DNA of 64,000 nucleotides, taken from Microbacterium sp. MYb45. Its GTDB lineage: Bacteria > Actinomycetota > Actinomycetes > Actinomycetales > Microbacteriaceae. This document shows positions 36,651 through 45,797 of this stretch, piece after piece. How positions within the stretch are numbered: the stretch's first letter is position 1; each line of letters opens with the position of its first letter. The notes beneath the pieces are model-generated. The model had not been told where the DNA came from, made no database searches, and worked only from the letters and a program-made list of their open reading frames with translations. A program made the position numbers and the translations under genes. The stretch lies in assembly GCF_002979655.1 (NCBI RefSeq), contig NZ_PCPG01000010.1, positions 1 through 64,000 of the forward strand. Reading direction: 5' to 3'.

Positions 36651-37574
36651 TCAGTCCCTCGCTTTCTGATGACGGACGTAGAACACGGCGAGCACCATCG
36701 ACATCAGCAGCACGAGCACGGCCGAGGTCGACGCGAGCGAGAAGTCGTACTTGGCGAAGGCGAGCTTGTAGGTGAAGGTGCTGAGCACCTCGGTCACATC
36801 GATCGGACCGCCGCCGGTGGTCATCCAGATGAGGGCGAACTGCTGCGAGGTCCAGATCAGATCGAGCAGCACGAGGCTCACGATGATGGGACGCAGCTGC
36901 GGGATCGTCACGTTCCAGAAGCGCTGCGTGGCGCTCGCACCGTCGACCGTGGCCGCCTCGTGGAGTTCGGCGGGAACCCCCTGGAGCCCGGCGAGCAGGC
37001 TCACCATGAAGAAGGGGTACCCCGCCCAGATGTTGATGAAGATGATGGTCCCCAGGGCGAGCTGGGGTGAGGCCAACCACTCGATGTCGGTGTTGAGCAG
37101 GAAGTTGACCACCCCGTTCGGGGCGAGCAGCATGCGCCAGAGCACGGCGATGACCGCGACCGTGAACAGCCACGGCAGCACGTAGAGGGCCCGGAAGAGC
37201 GACCGCGAGAACCGGCCGAGGAGCGGGCTGTTCAGCATCATCGCGAAGGCGAGGCCGAGCACGAGGTGGGCGGCGACGCTCGTCACCGTGAAGAGGATGG
37301 TGTTGCCCGTCGCCTTCCAGAAGCGCGGATCGGAGAGGATCTCGACGTAGTTCGCGATGCCGACGAACTCGGGCGACTTGTTCAGGATCACGTTGTCCTG
37401 GAACGAGTAGCCGACCACCATGATGATCGGCACGATCATCAGCACGAACAGCAGGATGACCGTCGGCGAGAGGAAGGCGTACGACTCGGTGGTCTTGCGC
37501 AGCTGCCGTCGGCGCCGCGAGAGTGCGACCCCGGTGACGATCACCTCGGTGTCGTCGGATGTTCTGAGACTCAT
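36651..37574 (-). CDS. Sugar ABC transporter permease (MalF type)
   Basis: 307 aa with six helices and an EAA loop (AELHEAATVDGASATQRFWNVTIPQLRPII). The N-terminal helix is FLSPTVILLFVLMIVPIIMVVGYSF. Start at ATG 37574, where MSLRTSDDTE begins; an AAGGAG sits 11 bases upstream. Co-operates with the next permease and the binding protein to import a sugar. Confidence 0.92.
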   Translation of the reverse strand: MSLRTSDDTEVIVTGVALSRRRRQLRKTTESYAFLSPTVILLFVLMIVPIIMVVGYSFQDNVILNKSPEFVGIANYVEILSDPRFWKATGNTILFTVTSVAAHLVLGLAFAMMLNSPLLGRFSRSLFRALYVLPWLFTVAVIAVLWRMLLAPNGVVNFLLNTDIEWLASPQLALGTIIFINIWAGYPFFMVSLLAGLQGVPAELHEAATVDGASATQRFWNVTIPQLRPIIVSLVLLDLIWTSQQFALIWMTTGGGPIDVTEVLSTFTYKLAFAKYDFSLASTSAVLVLLMSMVLAVFYVRHQKARD

Positions 37575-37654
37575 GGGAACTCGAGCTCCTTGGTTGGTCG
37601 GGTGCCGCATCGCGACCGCGATGCGGCACCCCGTTCAGGCGGGGAGGCGGGAGG

Positions 37655-38950
37655 TCAGAACTCCGCTTCCCACGAGGCCTGCGCCTTCTTGAGCGCGTCG
37701 GGGATCGACTGCTGCCCGTCGAGCGCGGCCTGGAGCTGCTCACCGAACTGGCGCATGAGGTCCTCGGCGACCGGGAGACCCGTGAACTCGTTCGCCGGGT
37801 AGCCGGCCTGGTAGATGTCGAACGCCGTCTTGAAGAGCTCGTCGTCGTTCACGAAGTCCGGGACCGACTTCGCGTTTCCGGGGAAGGCCTTGGCCATCGT
37901 GGAGAGCTCGGAGTTCGTCTGCTCGCTCATCAGGAACGACACCAGCTTGAACGCCGCTTCCTTGTGCTCGGAGTTCTCGGCGACGCCGATGCCCCAGGAG
38001 GCGTAGGGAATGCCGCGTTCACCGTCGTACCCGTCCTCGGCGGGGATCGCCGAGATCGAGAAGTTCAGATCGGGGTTCGTCTCGCGGATCAGGTTGATGT
38101 GCGCGAGCGAGTCGATCATCATGCCGGCGCGACCGTTGGTGAACTCCTCGACCTTGTCCTGCTCCTTCATGGTGAAGGAGCCCGAGGCGATGACGCCGTC
38201 GTCCCACAGCCCCCCGATGTACTCGACCGCGGAGGTGACGTCGTCGTTCGTGAGGTCGGGCTGACCGTCTTTGAGCATCGAACCCCCGGACGCCCAGACC
38301 CACGACATGACGTCGTTCTGCACGCCGTTCGGCGATTCGAGGGACAGCGGGAGCACCCAGCCCGAGACGTCGCCGCCGAGCGCCGAGACCTTGGCCGCCG
38401 CGTCCGCGAACTCGGTGCGGGTCTGGGGCGGTGCGGTGACCCCGGCCTGCGCGAGCAGGTCGTCGTTCGTGAACATCGGGTAGACGAAGTTCACGACCGG
38501 GATCATGTACGTGCTGCCGTCGACCTGGATCTGGCTGGCCAGCTCGCTGTCGTCGTAGTCGTACTCCTCCATGAGCGCGCTCAGGTCGGCGATGACGCCC
38601 TGAGAGGCGAAGTCGTTCACCCACGCGCCGTCGAGGCCGACCACGTCGGGCATGGTGCCGGATGCCGCACCGGCGAAGAGCTGCTCCTTGGTGGACGCGT
38701 ACGGCCCGCTGACCAGCTCGACCGTGATGTCGGGATTCGTCTCCTCGAACTGGTCGATGAGTGCGCGGAACTCGCCGTCGGGCAGTTCCGGCTCCCACCA
38801 CTGCGCGAACTCGATGGTGACATTCCCGTCACCGCCGCTGTCGCCATCCGTGCCGGGCGTGCAACCCGCCAGGGCCAGAAGGGTAACCGCCGCGGTTCCG
38901 GCGCCGACGATGATTCGGGTTCGTCGCTGCCCTCTTCCGACTGTGCTCAT
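37655..38950 (-). CDS. Sugar-binding lipoprotein of ABC importer
   Basis: 431 aa extracellular solute-binding protein, family 1 (carbohydrate). A lipobox is visible (LLALAGC, Cys at about residue 29) after an RGQRR basic start, so it is lipid-anchored outside the membrane. Typical fold motifs: VTIEFAQWWEPELPDGEFRALIDQFEETNPDI and ATGTMPDVVGLDGAWV. ATG at 38950 with SD AGGAG 5 bases away; a GTG directly upstream is too close to the SD. First gene of the sugar operon, divergent from a DeoR-type regulator. Confidence 0.93.
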   Translation of the reverse strand: MSTVGRGQRRTRIIVGAGTAAVTLLALAGCTPGTDGDSGGDGNVTIEFAQWWEPELPDGEFRALIDQFEETNPDITVELVSGPYASTKEQLFAGAASGTMPDVVGLDGAWVNDFASQGVIADLSALMEEYDYDDSELASQIQVDGSTYMIPVVNFVYPMFTNDDLLAQAGVTAPPQTRTEFADAAAKVSALGGDVSGWVLPLSLESPNGVQNDVMSWVWASGGSMLKDGQPDLTNDDVTSAVEYIGGLWDDGVIASGSFTMKEQDKVEEFTNGRAGMMIDSLAHINLIRETNPDLNFSISAIPAEDGYDGERGIPYASWGIGVAENSEHKEAAFKLVSFLMSEQTNSELSTMAKAFPGNAKSVPDFVNDDELFKTAFDIYQAGYPANEFTGLPVAEDLMRQFGEQLQAALDGQQSIPDALKKAQASWEAEF

Positions 38951-39001
38951 CACTTCTCCTCGTTGAGATCGTGCCGCATCACGCGCTTCAATGCTTGTTC
39001 A

Positions 39002-39026
39002 TGCGGTTTTGAGCCATGTTATGCCG
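39002..39026. promoter_or_regulatory. Putative regulator operator, copy 1
   Basis: Composite element TGCGGTTTT-n9-TATGCCG between the sugar operon and the DeoR gene. The same two blocks at the same 9-base spacing recur 121 bases away. The GCGG and CCG ends also form a weak dyad. It lies about 50 bases upstream of the binding-protein start. Confidence 0.6.
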
Positions 39027-39122
39027 TTGCCTGCCGATTCGTCAACCCTGTTCTTTCGCCTGCATCGCGTTGTGGCGCTGATTTTCCCCGCGCATCTGCG
39101 AGCAGCACCCGAATCACCCATC

Positions 39123-39147
39123 TGCGGTTTTCTGCACGACTATGCCG
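39123..39147. promoter_or_regulatory. Putative regulator operator, copy 2
   Basis: Second copy of TGCGGTTTT-n9-TATGCCG, with fully different spacer bases, about 35 bases upstream of the DeoR gene. Conserved blocks and spacing with a diverged spacer suggest selection for protein binding. Confidence 0.6.
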
Positions 39148-39180
39148 CGTTCGTGCCGCTCCTGTGCTAGATATGGGTGC

Positions 39181-39987
39181 ATGGATGCTTCAGCGACCGG
39201 ACAGCGACGCCGCCTTCCGGCAGGTCGGAAGGCCGACCTCGCCACCTACGTCGAACAGACGGGACAGGTGACGGTGAGCGACCTGGCCGAGCACTTCTCC
39301 GTCTCGATCGACACGATCCGTCGAGACCTCGATCAACTCGATCGAGAAGGCGTACTGATCCGCACGCACGGCGGTGCGGTCAGCGCGGCCAGCGGCCAGC
39401 TCAAGGACCGCGCCCTCGACGTGCGCCTGCGCATGCAGACGGAGGAGAAGGAGCGCATCGCACGCATCGCCGCCGGCCTCGTCGAAGACGGTTCCGTCGT
39501 GATGCTCAATGCCGGGACGACGACGCTCGCCGTCGCCCGCGCGCTGCGCAATCATCACGATCTGACGATCGCCACGAACAACCTGCGTATCCCCGGCGAG
39601 CTGTCGCCGTCGGCCTTCCGCGACCTGTACGTGTTCGGCGGTGCGGTGCGATCCATCACGCAGGCGACGACAGGCCCCGTGACGTTCACGATGACCCCGG
39701 GCGGACCCGAGGTCGACATCCGCTGCGACCTCGCCCTGATCGCCGTCGGCGCGGTCGACGAAGCCGGGTATTCGACCTCGAACCTCGGCGACGCCGCCAT
39801 GATGTCCGAGATGATCCAGCGAGCAGAGCGCACGGCCATCCTCGCGGACTCCACCAAGCTCGGCCGTCGGTTCTTCGCCCAGATCGCGCTGCTCGAGCGT
39901 GCGGACTACCTGATCACGGACGCTCCCCCTCCGCCGCGCATCGCCGCTGCTCTCGCGCAGGCCGACGTCCAGGTGCTCACGCCCTAG
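39181..39987 (+). CDS. DeoR/GlpR-family repressor of the sugar operon
   Basis: 268 aa. N-terminal winged helix (LATYVEQTGQVTVSDLAEHFSVSIDTIRRDLDQLDREGVLIRTHGGAV) is the DeoR signature. The C-terminal sugar-phosphate sensor domain has VMLNAGTTTLAVARAL, a DeoRC phosphate-binding loop, and DKAALIAVGAVDEAGYST-like sequence. It is divergent from the sugar operon with duplicated operator-like elements in the 230-base gap, so it probably represses both, relieved by a phosphosugar from the pathway. ATG 39181 was chosen over upstream starts from the domain border; no good SD is seen, so a leaderless message is possible. Confidence 0.9.
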   Translation: MDASATGQRRRLPAGRKADLATYVEQTGQVTVSDLAEHFSVSIDTIRRDLDQLDREGVLIRTHGGAVSAASGQLKDRALDVRLRMQTEEKERIARIAAGLVEDGSVVMLNAGTTTLAVARALRNHHDLTIATNNLRIPGELSPSAFRDLYVFGGAVRSITQATTGPVTFTMTPGGPEVDIRCDLALIAVGAVDEAGYSTSNLGDAAMMSEMIQRAERTAILADSTKLGRRFFAQIALLERADYLITDAPPPPRIAAALAQADVQVLTP

Positions 39988-40045
39988 GGCCCGAGGCCTG
40001 CCCGCGCCCGAGCCGTCACGCTCGCCGAGTCGCGACAGCGACGAC

Positions 40046-40077
40046 GAAGGCCGCCGGGATCGCTCCCGACGGCCTTC
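40046..40077. terminator. Bidirectional terminator hairpin
   Basis: GAAGGCCG...CGGCCTTC with an inner CCGGGA/TCCCG-like stem, between the convergent DeoR gene and the nuclease gene. No T run. Confidence 0.7.
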
Positions 40078-40120
40078 GCCTGTGTCACCCGACTAGCGGA
40101 TCAGAAACACTCTTCCCCGA

Positions 40121-43100
40121 TCAGAACCACCGGGTGAGCAGCTCCCAGAGCCAGTCGAGGATCGCACCGATGATGCCGCCGGCGCGGTTGACGGTGACCG
40201 TGGCGGTCGCCGCATCCCCGTCGGCCTGAGACGCCGCCACGGTGTACTTGCCCGACGGCCCGCTCTTCGGCACGGTGACCTGGGTGCTGAACGTGCCGTC
40301 CGCCCCCACCTGGACCGTGCCGACCTGGACCGGCTTGCCCTTCTTCGGACGCAACTCGATGTTCACCGTCTCACCGGGCACGTAGCCTTCGCCGGTGACC
40401 TTGAGGTTCTTGCCCGCTGCCACCTTGGAAGACCCCAGGGTGATCGTGCCGGCGAACTCCTCCTCACCGGCGATCGTGAACGGCACCTGCACCGTCGTTC
40501 CGGTTCCGGCGACCGCGACGGTCAGGACCTGCTCGCCGAAGACGCCCGACGGAACAGTGAATGTCAGGCTCGCGCGCCCGCCCTCATCGGTGGTGTCGAC
40601 CACGGCCGGGTCGACGGCTCCGGTGGCGAGCACCGTGTCGCCCAGCGAGAGCGTCACCTCGCCCGGTGCCGGCTCACCCGCGCTGAAGGCCAGCGAGGAG
40701 AGCGACACCGTCACCTGGTCGCCGGCGCTGTAGCCGTCGGCATCCGCCGCGCTGACGGCGACACCGACTGCCCGCTGGGCGTAGTCGGGGCTCGCGGTCT
40801 TGTTCGCGTCGAACCAGTCGACCATCGACTGCAGGTCGATCTTGCCGGTGTCGCGCTTGCCCGCGCCCTCCTTGAAGGTGAAGAAGTTGTCTCCACCCGC
40901 GGCGAGGAACGAGTTGGCGGCGACCGTGTAGTTCGCCGCCGGGTCGACCGGCGTGCCGTTGAGCGTGATCGACGTGATCCGCGAGCCCTGTGCCGCGGCG
41001 GGGTCGTAGGTGTAGAGCAGACCCTCCGAGACTCCGAGCTTCAGGAACGGACGCGCCGAACCCGCCGGCTGCCACTGCTCCTCGAGCACGCCCTTCAACT
41101 GCGTACCGGTGAGCGTCAGCGTCACCAGCGTGTTGGCGAACGGCTGGACCGTCGCCGCCTCGCGATAGGTGACGTTGCCCGCAGGATCGTTCGCGTTGGA
41201 CGAGGCGTAGGTGAGGTTCGCGCGGATGCCGCCCGGGTTCATGAGCGCCAGGTCGGCGCCCGTGGACCACTGCTGCACGTCGGCGACGAAGTTGCCGATG
41301 GTGGACTCGCCACCGCGGTTCTCCGTCTTGCCGTCGCTCTGGCGTGCGCGGTTGAAGTCGGCCGTGATGTCGCCGACCTTGATCGCGCCCAGGACGTCGG
41401 CCTCGGCCTTGGCCTGGTCGACGATCGCCTGCACCTCCGGCACCGCCGGGTACAGCGGCTTGCCCGCAGCGGTGAGGGGCTTGATCTCGTTGGTGATCGA
41501 GATCAGGTCCGACGTCTCAGGGTCGACCTTGATGTTCATCAGGCCCAGGTTCTCGCCGTACTGCCCCGCGGAGACGACCGGGCGGCCGTCGATCACGTGG
41601 TTGTACGCGAGGTGGGTGTGCGCCGACACGATCGCGTCCACGTCGTCGTCGACGCCGTAGACGATCTCGCCGAGGGGCGAATCCGGAGTGATGCTCGACA
41701 GCTCGACGCTGGATGCGCCCTCGTGTACGAGCAGGATGACGACATCCGCCTCCCCGTTGGACTCGTCACCGTCGCGCAGATCGTCGGCCACCGCGTTCAC
41801 GGAATCGACGATGCTGCGGACCTCGAGATCCTTGATGCCCTCGGGCGAGACGAGCGAGTCGAGGTCTTCGGTCACCGCTCCGACGAAGCCGACCTTCACG
41901 CCGTCGAGTTCCTTCACCCAGGCCGGTGCGAGCGCGGGCTCGCCGGTCTCGGTGACGAACACGTTCGACGAGATGTACTCCCAGTCCGCGCGCTCCTGCA
42001 CGCGGTCGCGCAGATCTTCCCAGCCCTGGTCGAACTCGTGGTTGCCCGCAGCGCTGACATCGAGACCGGCCGCGTTCAGCGCGTCGATCGTCGGGTTGTC
42101 GTCGTTGATGAACGAGGTGAACGTCGACGCACCGATCAGGTCGCCGGCACCGGCGAAGATCGTGTTCGGGTTCGCGTCGCGGAACTGCTTCACGGCTCCC
42201 GCGAGGACGGCGGCACCGGCGGCGGCACCGTCGGCCTCGACCCGGCCGTGGAAGTCGTTGACCGTGACGACGTCGATGCTCACCGGCGGGATCTCCGAGG
42301 AGACGCCGACGATGATCGGGTCATGGTCGCTGGAGCGGTAGGGCGTGCCCTCCTCGGTGGCGCCGTACGCGTAGCCGCGGTCGCTCCACTCCGGCGAGTT
42401 GATGCCCCACACGCCCGCGCCCGTGATCGACGACACGAGCGACGGCGACGCGATCACGTGGTCCAGCGAGCCGAGCTCGCCGTCGAACGTGTACGTGTAC
42501 TGGCCATCGGTCTTGTCGGCGACGAGGTCGCTCCACCCGTTCGACGTGAACACGTCGATCGGGTCTTCCTTGCCGTAGGCGTTGAAGTCGCCGATCAGCA
42601 GCATGTCGCTGCTGCCGGTCGTCTCCTCGAGCTCAGCGGTGAAGGCGAGGATCGCATTCGCCTGCTTCACGCGGTCGGCGTTGAAGAAGCCCTGTCCGTC
42701 GGCCGGCTCGGCACCTGCGCCCTCGGGCGGTGACTTCGACTTCAGGTGGTTCGCCACCACGGTCACGACGCGACCGTCGATGTCGAACGCCTGCGCGATC
42801 GGCTCGCGGGCGTTGCCCCACACGGTCTCGTCGGTGACCGTGGCGCTGTCGCCCACGGTCTCGACGGCGTCTTTCTTGTAGATGATCGCGTTGGTGATGA
42901 AGTCGGTCGTCGCCGCGTCGTTCAGCGCGGCGGGCGTGGGAACGTAGCCCCACACGTCGCTGCCGGCGTCGGCGTTGAGGCCGGCGACCAGATCCTTGAG
43001 CGCCGTGTCGACGGGCTTGCCGAGCTTCACCGAGTTCTCGATCTCCATGAGGGAGACGATCTCGGCGTCGAGTCCGTTGATCGCCGCGACGATCTTGGAC

Positions 43101-44743
43101 TTCTGGATCGCGAACTGCGCCGCGTTCGCGGCCCCGCGGGCGTTCGAGTTCTCACTCTTCAGCGTCGTGAAGTAGTTGTAGACGTTGAACGACGCAACCT
43201 GCACGTCGCCGCCCACCTCGGGCGCGGACTCGGTGCGCGGGTTCGTCGCCTCGAAGCCGACCTTGAGGTCTGCGGACGAGGAGTCGTCGATCGGCACGAC
43301 GGGCTGCAGACGCCAGTCGTTGAAGCCCCACTGCAGCACATAGCCGTTGTCGCCGAAGTCGACCGTGTCGCCGTTGCGGACGACGGCATCCTTCGTGAAG
43401 TACGGCTGTTCGCCCGGGTGTCCGCTGTTGGACACCTGGATGGACCAGCCGTCGTCGAGCAGGATGCGGTTGGCGCGGTTGGTCGCGGCGATCGCCGCCG
43501 CCTCGTCGCCGGGACGAGTGGTCTCGGTGCTCTTCACCGCGAGGTCTGCACCGGCGTTCAGCCACAGCGTGCCGAAGTTGAAGAGCTGGTGGCTGGAGGC
43601 GAGACGGTAGCTGCCCTCGGGAGCCACGTACATGTTCTCGTACTGCTCGCGGTCGGCACCCTGCACCGTGGCGGGCAGCGGCGTGACGGCGGGAACGCCG
43701 ACGCCGGCGGTCAGCACCTCGATGTCGGCTGCTGCGGCCGGGTTGAGCTGTGTCTGCCCGAAGTACTCGCTCACGGAGCCGGTGACCGAGACGAGGTCTC
43801 CGATCTCGAGGCTCGGAGACAGAGCGTTCAGGAAGACGAACACGCCGTCGGAGGCACCGGGAGTCGCGTCCGCCGCGCCACCGGAGCCCTGCGTCTGGAT
43901 GACGATGCCCTTGTAGCCGCCGGTGCGGTAGTCGGCCGTGACGACACCTTCGACCTGCACGGTCTTGCCGCTCAGCGGAGAGACATCGGTGGTGCCCTGC
44001 ACCTCGGCGATCGTCGCCTTCGTCGGCTCGCCGCCCGGGTCGGTGCCCGGGTCGGTGTCGCCGGAGTTCTGCGGGGTGATCGTGGCCGAGAGCGTGAAAT
44101 CGGTGCTGTTGTCGTCGGTGTCGACGCCGTCGGTGCGGTTCAGCGACTTCACGTCGGTGTTGCCGGCGGGCGGGGTAGCCGCCTTGGTCTCGAACGTGTT
44201 GGAGGTGCCGTAGCCGAGCAGGTCGAGCACGCCGTCGACGCCCACGACCGAACCGGGAGTGAGAGTCACCGCCGCCGTGCCCTCGACGAGCGCCAGCGTT
44301 CCTGTGGTGCCGCTCGGGGTCAGTGTGCTCGTGGCGTCCGGAGCGGGCAGTTCGGCGCCGTTCGCGCCGTTGCTGTTGCCCTGCACGAGGTAGTGGCCGC
44401 CGGCCGGGATCACGCCGGAGAGCGTGGCGACGCCGTTGGCGGCGCCGGTCCCGGTGCCGGAGCGGTACTGCAGCGACATGCCGTCGAGGGTGATCGGCGC
44501 CGAGGTCGGGTTGTAGAGCTCGACGAACTTGTTCTTGAACGCCGCCCCCGCGCTGCCGCCGGAGAGATACGCCTCGTTGATCACCACCCCCGTGCCGGTG
44601 GTGTCGGCGGTGGCGGGCACAGCGGCCAGCGAGCCGAGGCTCAACGCGGCGACGCAGGTCACGGCGAGAGCGCCGATGCGCCCCCGACTTCTACGGTGCG
44701 AGACGGAACCCATGCGGTTCTCGTCGTCTGGAGCGGACATCAT
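40121..44743 (-). CDS. ExeM/NucH-type extracellular nuclease fused to 5'-nucleotidase
   Basis: 1540 aa secreted protein. A signal peptide ends near residue 47 (AAVPATA). Then: a lamin-tail domain (GVVINEAYLSGG..., about 50-190), an OB-fold nucleic-acid-binding domain (about 245-345), an endonuclease/exonuclease/phosphatase domain (about 500-840; SLMEIENS, LIGDFNAYGKEDP, RSSDHDPIIVG), a metallophosphatase/5'-nucleotidase domain (about 845-1310; VNDFHGRVEADG, GDLIGASTF, AAGNHEFDQGWEDL), and Ig-like domains ending with a hydrophobic AILDWLWELLTRWF tail. It would degrade extracellular DNA and release nucleosides and phosphate. ATG 44743 has a GAGGAG SD. No sorting signal is seen. Confidence 0.93.
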   Translation of the reverse strand: MMSAPDDENRMGSVSHRRSRGRIGALAVTCVAALSLGSLAAVPATADTTGTGVVINEAYLSGGSAGAAFKNKFVELYNPTSAPITLDGMSLQYRSGTGTGAANGVATLSGVIPAGGHYLVQGNSNGANGAELPAPDATSTLTPSGTTGTLALVEGTAAVTLTPGSVVGVDGVLDLLGYGTSNTFETKAATPPAGNTDVKSLNRTDGVDTDDNSTDFTLSATITPQNSGDTDPGTDPGGEPTKATIAEVQGTTDVSPLSGKTVQVEGVVTADYRTGGYKGIVIQTQGSGGAADATPGASDGVFVFLNALSPSLEIGDLVSVTGSVSEYFGQTQLNPAAAADIEVLTAGVGVPAVTPLPATVQGADREQYENMYVAPEGSYRLASSHQLFNFGTLWLNAGADLAVKSTETTRPGDEAAAIAATNRANRILLDDGWSIQVSNSGHPGEQPYFTKDAVVRNGDTVDFGDNGYVLQWGFNDWRLQPVVPIDDSSSADLKVGFEATNPRTESAPEVGGDVQVASFNVYNYFTTLKSENSNARGAANAAQFAIQKSKIVAAINGLDAEIVSLMEIENSVKLGKPVDTALKDLVAGLNADAGSDVWGYVPTPAALNDAATTDFITNAIIYKKDAVETVGDSATVTDETVWGNAREPIAQAFDIDGRVVTVVANHLKSKSPPEGAGAEPADGQGFFNADRVKQANAILAFTAELEETTGSSDMLLIGDFNAYGKEDPIDVFTSNGWSDLVADKTDGQYTYTFDGELGSLDHVIASPSLVSSITGAGVWGINSPEWSDRGYAYGATEEGTPYRSSDHDPIIVGVSSEIPPVSIDVVTVNDFHGRVEADGAAAGAAVLAGAVKQFRDANPNTIFAGAGDLIGASTFTSFINDDNPTIDALNAAGLDVSAAGNHEFDQGWEDLRDRVQERADWEYISSNVFVTETGEPALAPAWVKELDGVKVGFVGAVTEDLDSLVSPEGIKDLEVRSIVDSVNAVADDLRDGDESNGEADVVILLVHEGASSVELSSITPDSPLGEIVYGVDDDVDAIVSAHTHLAYNHVIDGRPVVSAGQYGENLGLMNIKVDPETSDLISITNEIKPLTAAGKPLYPAVPEVQAIVDQAKAEADVLGAIKVGDITADFNRARQSDGKTENRGGESTIGNFVADVQQWSTGADLALMNPGGIRANLTYASSNANDPAGNVTYREAATVQPFANTLVTLTLTGTQLKGVLEEQWQPAGSARPFLKLGVSEGLLYTYDPAAAQGSRITSITLNGTPVDPAANYTVAANSFLAAGGDNFFTFKEGAGKRDTGKIDLQSMVDWFDANKTASPDYAQRAVGVAVSAADADGYSAGDQVTVSLSSLAFSAGEPAPGEVTLSLGDTVLATGAVDPAVVDTTDEGGRASLTFTVPSGVFGEQVLTVAVAGTGTTVQVPFTIAGEEEFAGTITLGSSKVAAGKNLKVTGEGYVPGETVNIELRPKKGKPVQVGTVQVGADGTFSTQVTVPKSGPSGKYTVAASQADGDAATATVTVNRAGGIIGAILDWLWELLTRWF

Positions 44744-44980
44744 CGGTGCTGTCTCCTCGGTCGGGTTCGACACTTCTCAGGACTGACGCTGCACACAGGG
44801 GAAACTCCCAGCATGCTCACATGGTGCGAGCATACGTAGCGGTCCGGACATCCTCAACGGAGTTTTCCGATTCGTCATCGAGCGCTCACCGGATGGCCTC
44901 GACGACCCCTGACGAAGGTCGCTATCGCGAGGCGGCGGCACGCAATTGCGCACGGACTCGCGCGCCGATGCGCGGATCGA

Positions 44981-45781
44981 TCAGACGGTTTCCGCCGCGG
45001 CCGCGTCTTCGAACTCTTCGACCTCGCGCTCCCAGGCATCCTTCGCGAGGCGATACCAGAGGTAGAACGCGAACCCCGCGAAGATCGCCCACTCCACCGC
45101 GTAGAAGACGTTGAGCCAGTTCACCGGCGACATCTCCTCGGGGGCCGGCGACGAGATGTCGACCAGACCGGCCGTCGCCGTCGTCGAGGCCAGGTAGGGG
45201 CGGTAGACGTCGAGCTGCTCGATGTCGTGCCAACGGCTGAGGAGGGCCGCGGGCGACATCCGATCCAGTTGCTCGGGATCGGAATGCGGCGGGACCTGGG
45301 GGCCCTCGTCCGAGATGATGCGCCCGGTGATATCGACAGGAGAGCCGTCGGCACCCGCCTCGAGCTCCTTCACCGCAGCGTCCGCGGTGGCCCGGTCCGG
45401 CGCCCAACCGATCGCGACCGCGATGGAGGTGCGCTCGTCGACGCGCAGCTGCCCGGTGACCCAGTAGCCCTGGACGTCGTCGTTGAACCGGCTCGACACG
45501 ACGATGAAGTCCTCGGGAACCCAGACACCGGAGGTCTCCACACGCTGCCCCACGAGCGGCTCGGGAAGATACTGGCCCGGTTCGAGGACCTCGGTGAGCT
45601 GCTGCACCTGCTCGGTGGCGCCGGGGTCGGGCGGATCCGTCTCGATCGCACGCTCGAGCTGCCACTGCCCGAGCCAGGCGAACACGCCGGCGACGAGGAG
45701 GCAGAGCAGCAGCATGCCGATCCAGCGTCCCCGGAGCATGACCTCACGCAGGGTCGGGGGGAACAGAGCAGGAGTCGTCAC
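44981..45781 (-). CDS. SURF1-family cytochrome oxidase assembly protein
   Basis: 266 aa from a GTG. Two transmembrane helices, one at the N-terminus (WIGMLLLCLLVAGVFAWLGQWQLERA) and one at the C-terminus (NVFYAVEWAIFAGFAFYLWYRLAKD), bracket a periplasmic domain with RVETSGVWVPEDFIVV and the conserved W and G residues near it. SURF1 helps haem a insertion into cytochrome c oxidase. It follows GuaB3 with 16 bases between stop and start; an internal ATG at 45739 is also possible. The 230 bases between this gene and the nuclease start hold nothing recognisable. Confidence 0.87.
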   Translation of the reverse strand: MTTPALFPPTLREVMLRGRWIGMLLLCLLVAGVFAWLGQWQLERAIETDPPDPGATEQVQQLTEVLEPGQYLPEPLVGQRVETSGVWVPEDFIVVSSRFNDDVQGYWVTGQLRVDERTSIAVAIGWAPDRATADAAVKELEAGADGSPVDITGRIISDEGPQVPPHSDPEQLDRMSPAALLSRWHDIEQLDVYRPYLASTTATAGLVDISSPAPEEMSPVNWLNVFYAVEWAIFAGFAFYLWYRLAKDAWEREVEEFEDAAAAETV

Positions 45782-45797
45782 GGTGGTGCGCTGAACC

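Noticed and set aside
42746-44839. Plus-strand 697-codon frame opposite the nuclease gene
   Set aside because: Same shadow pattern; no SD, no domain.
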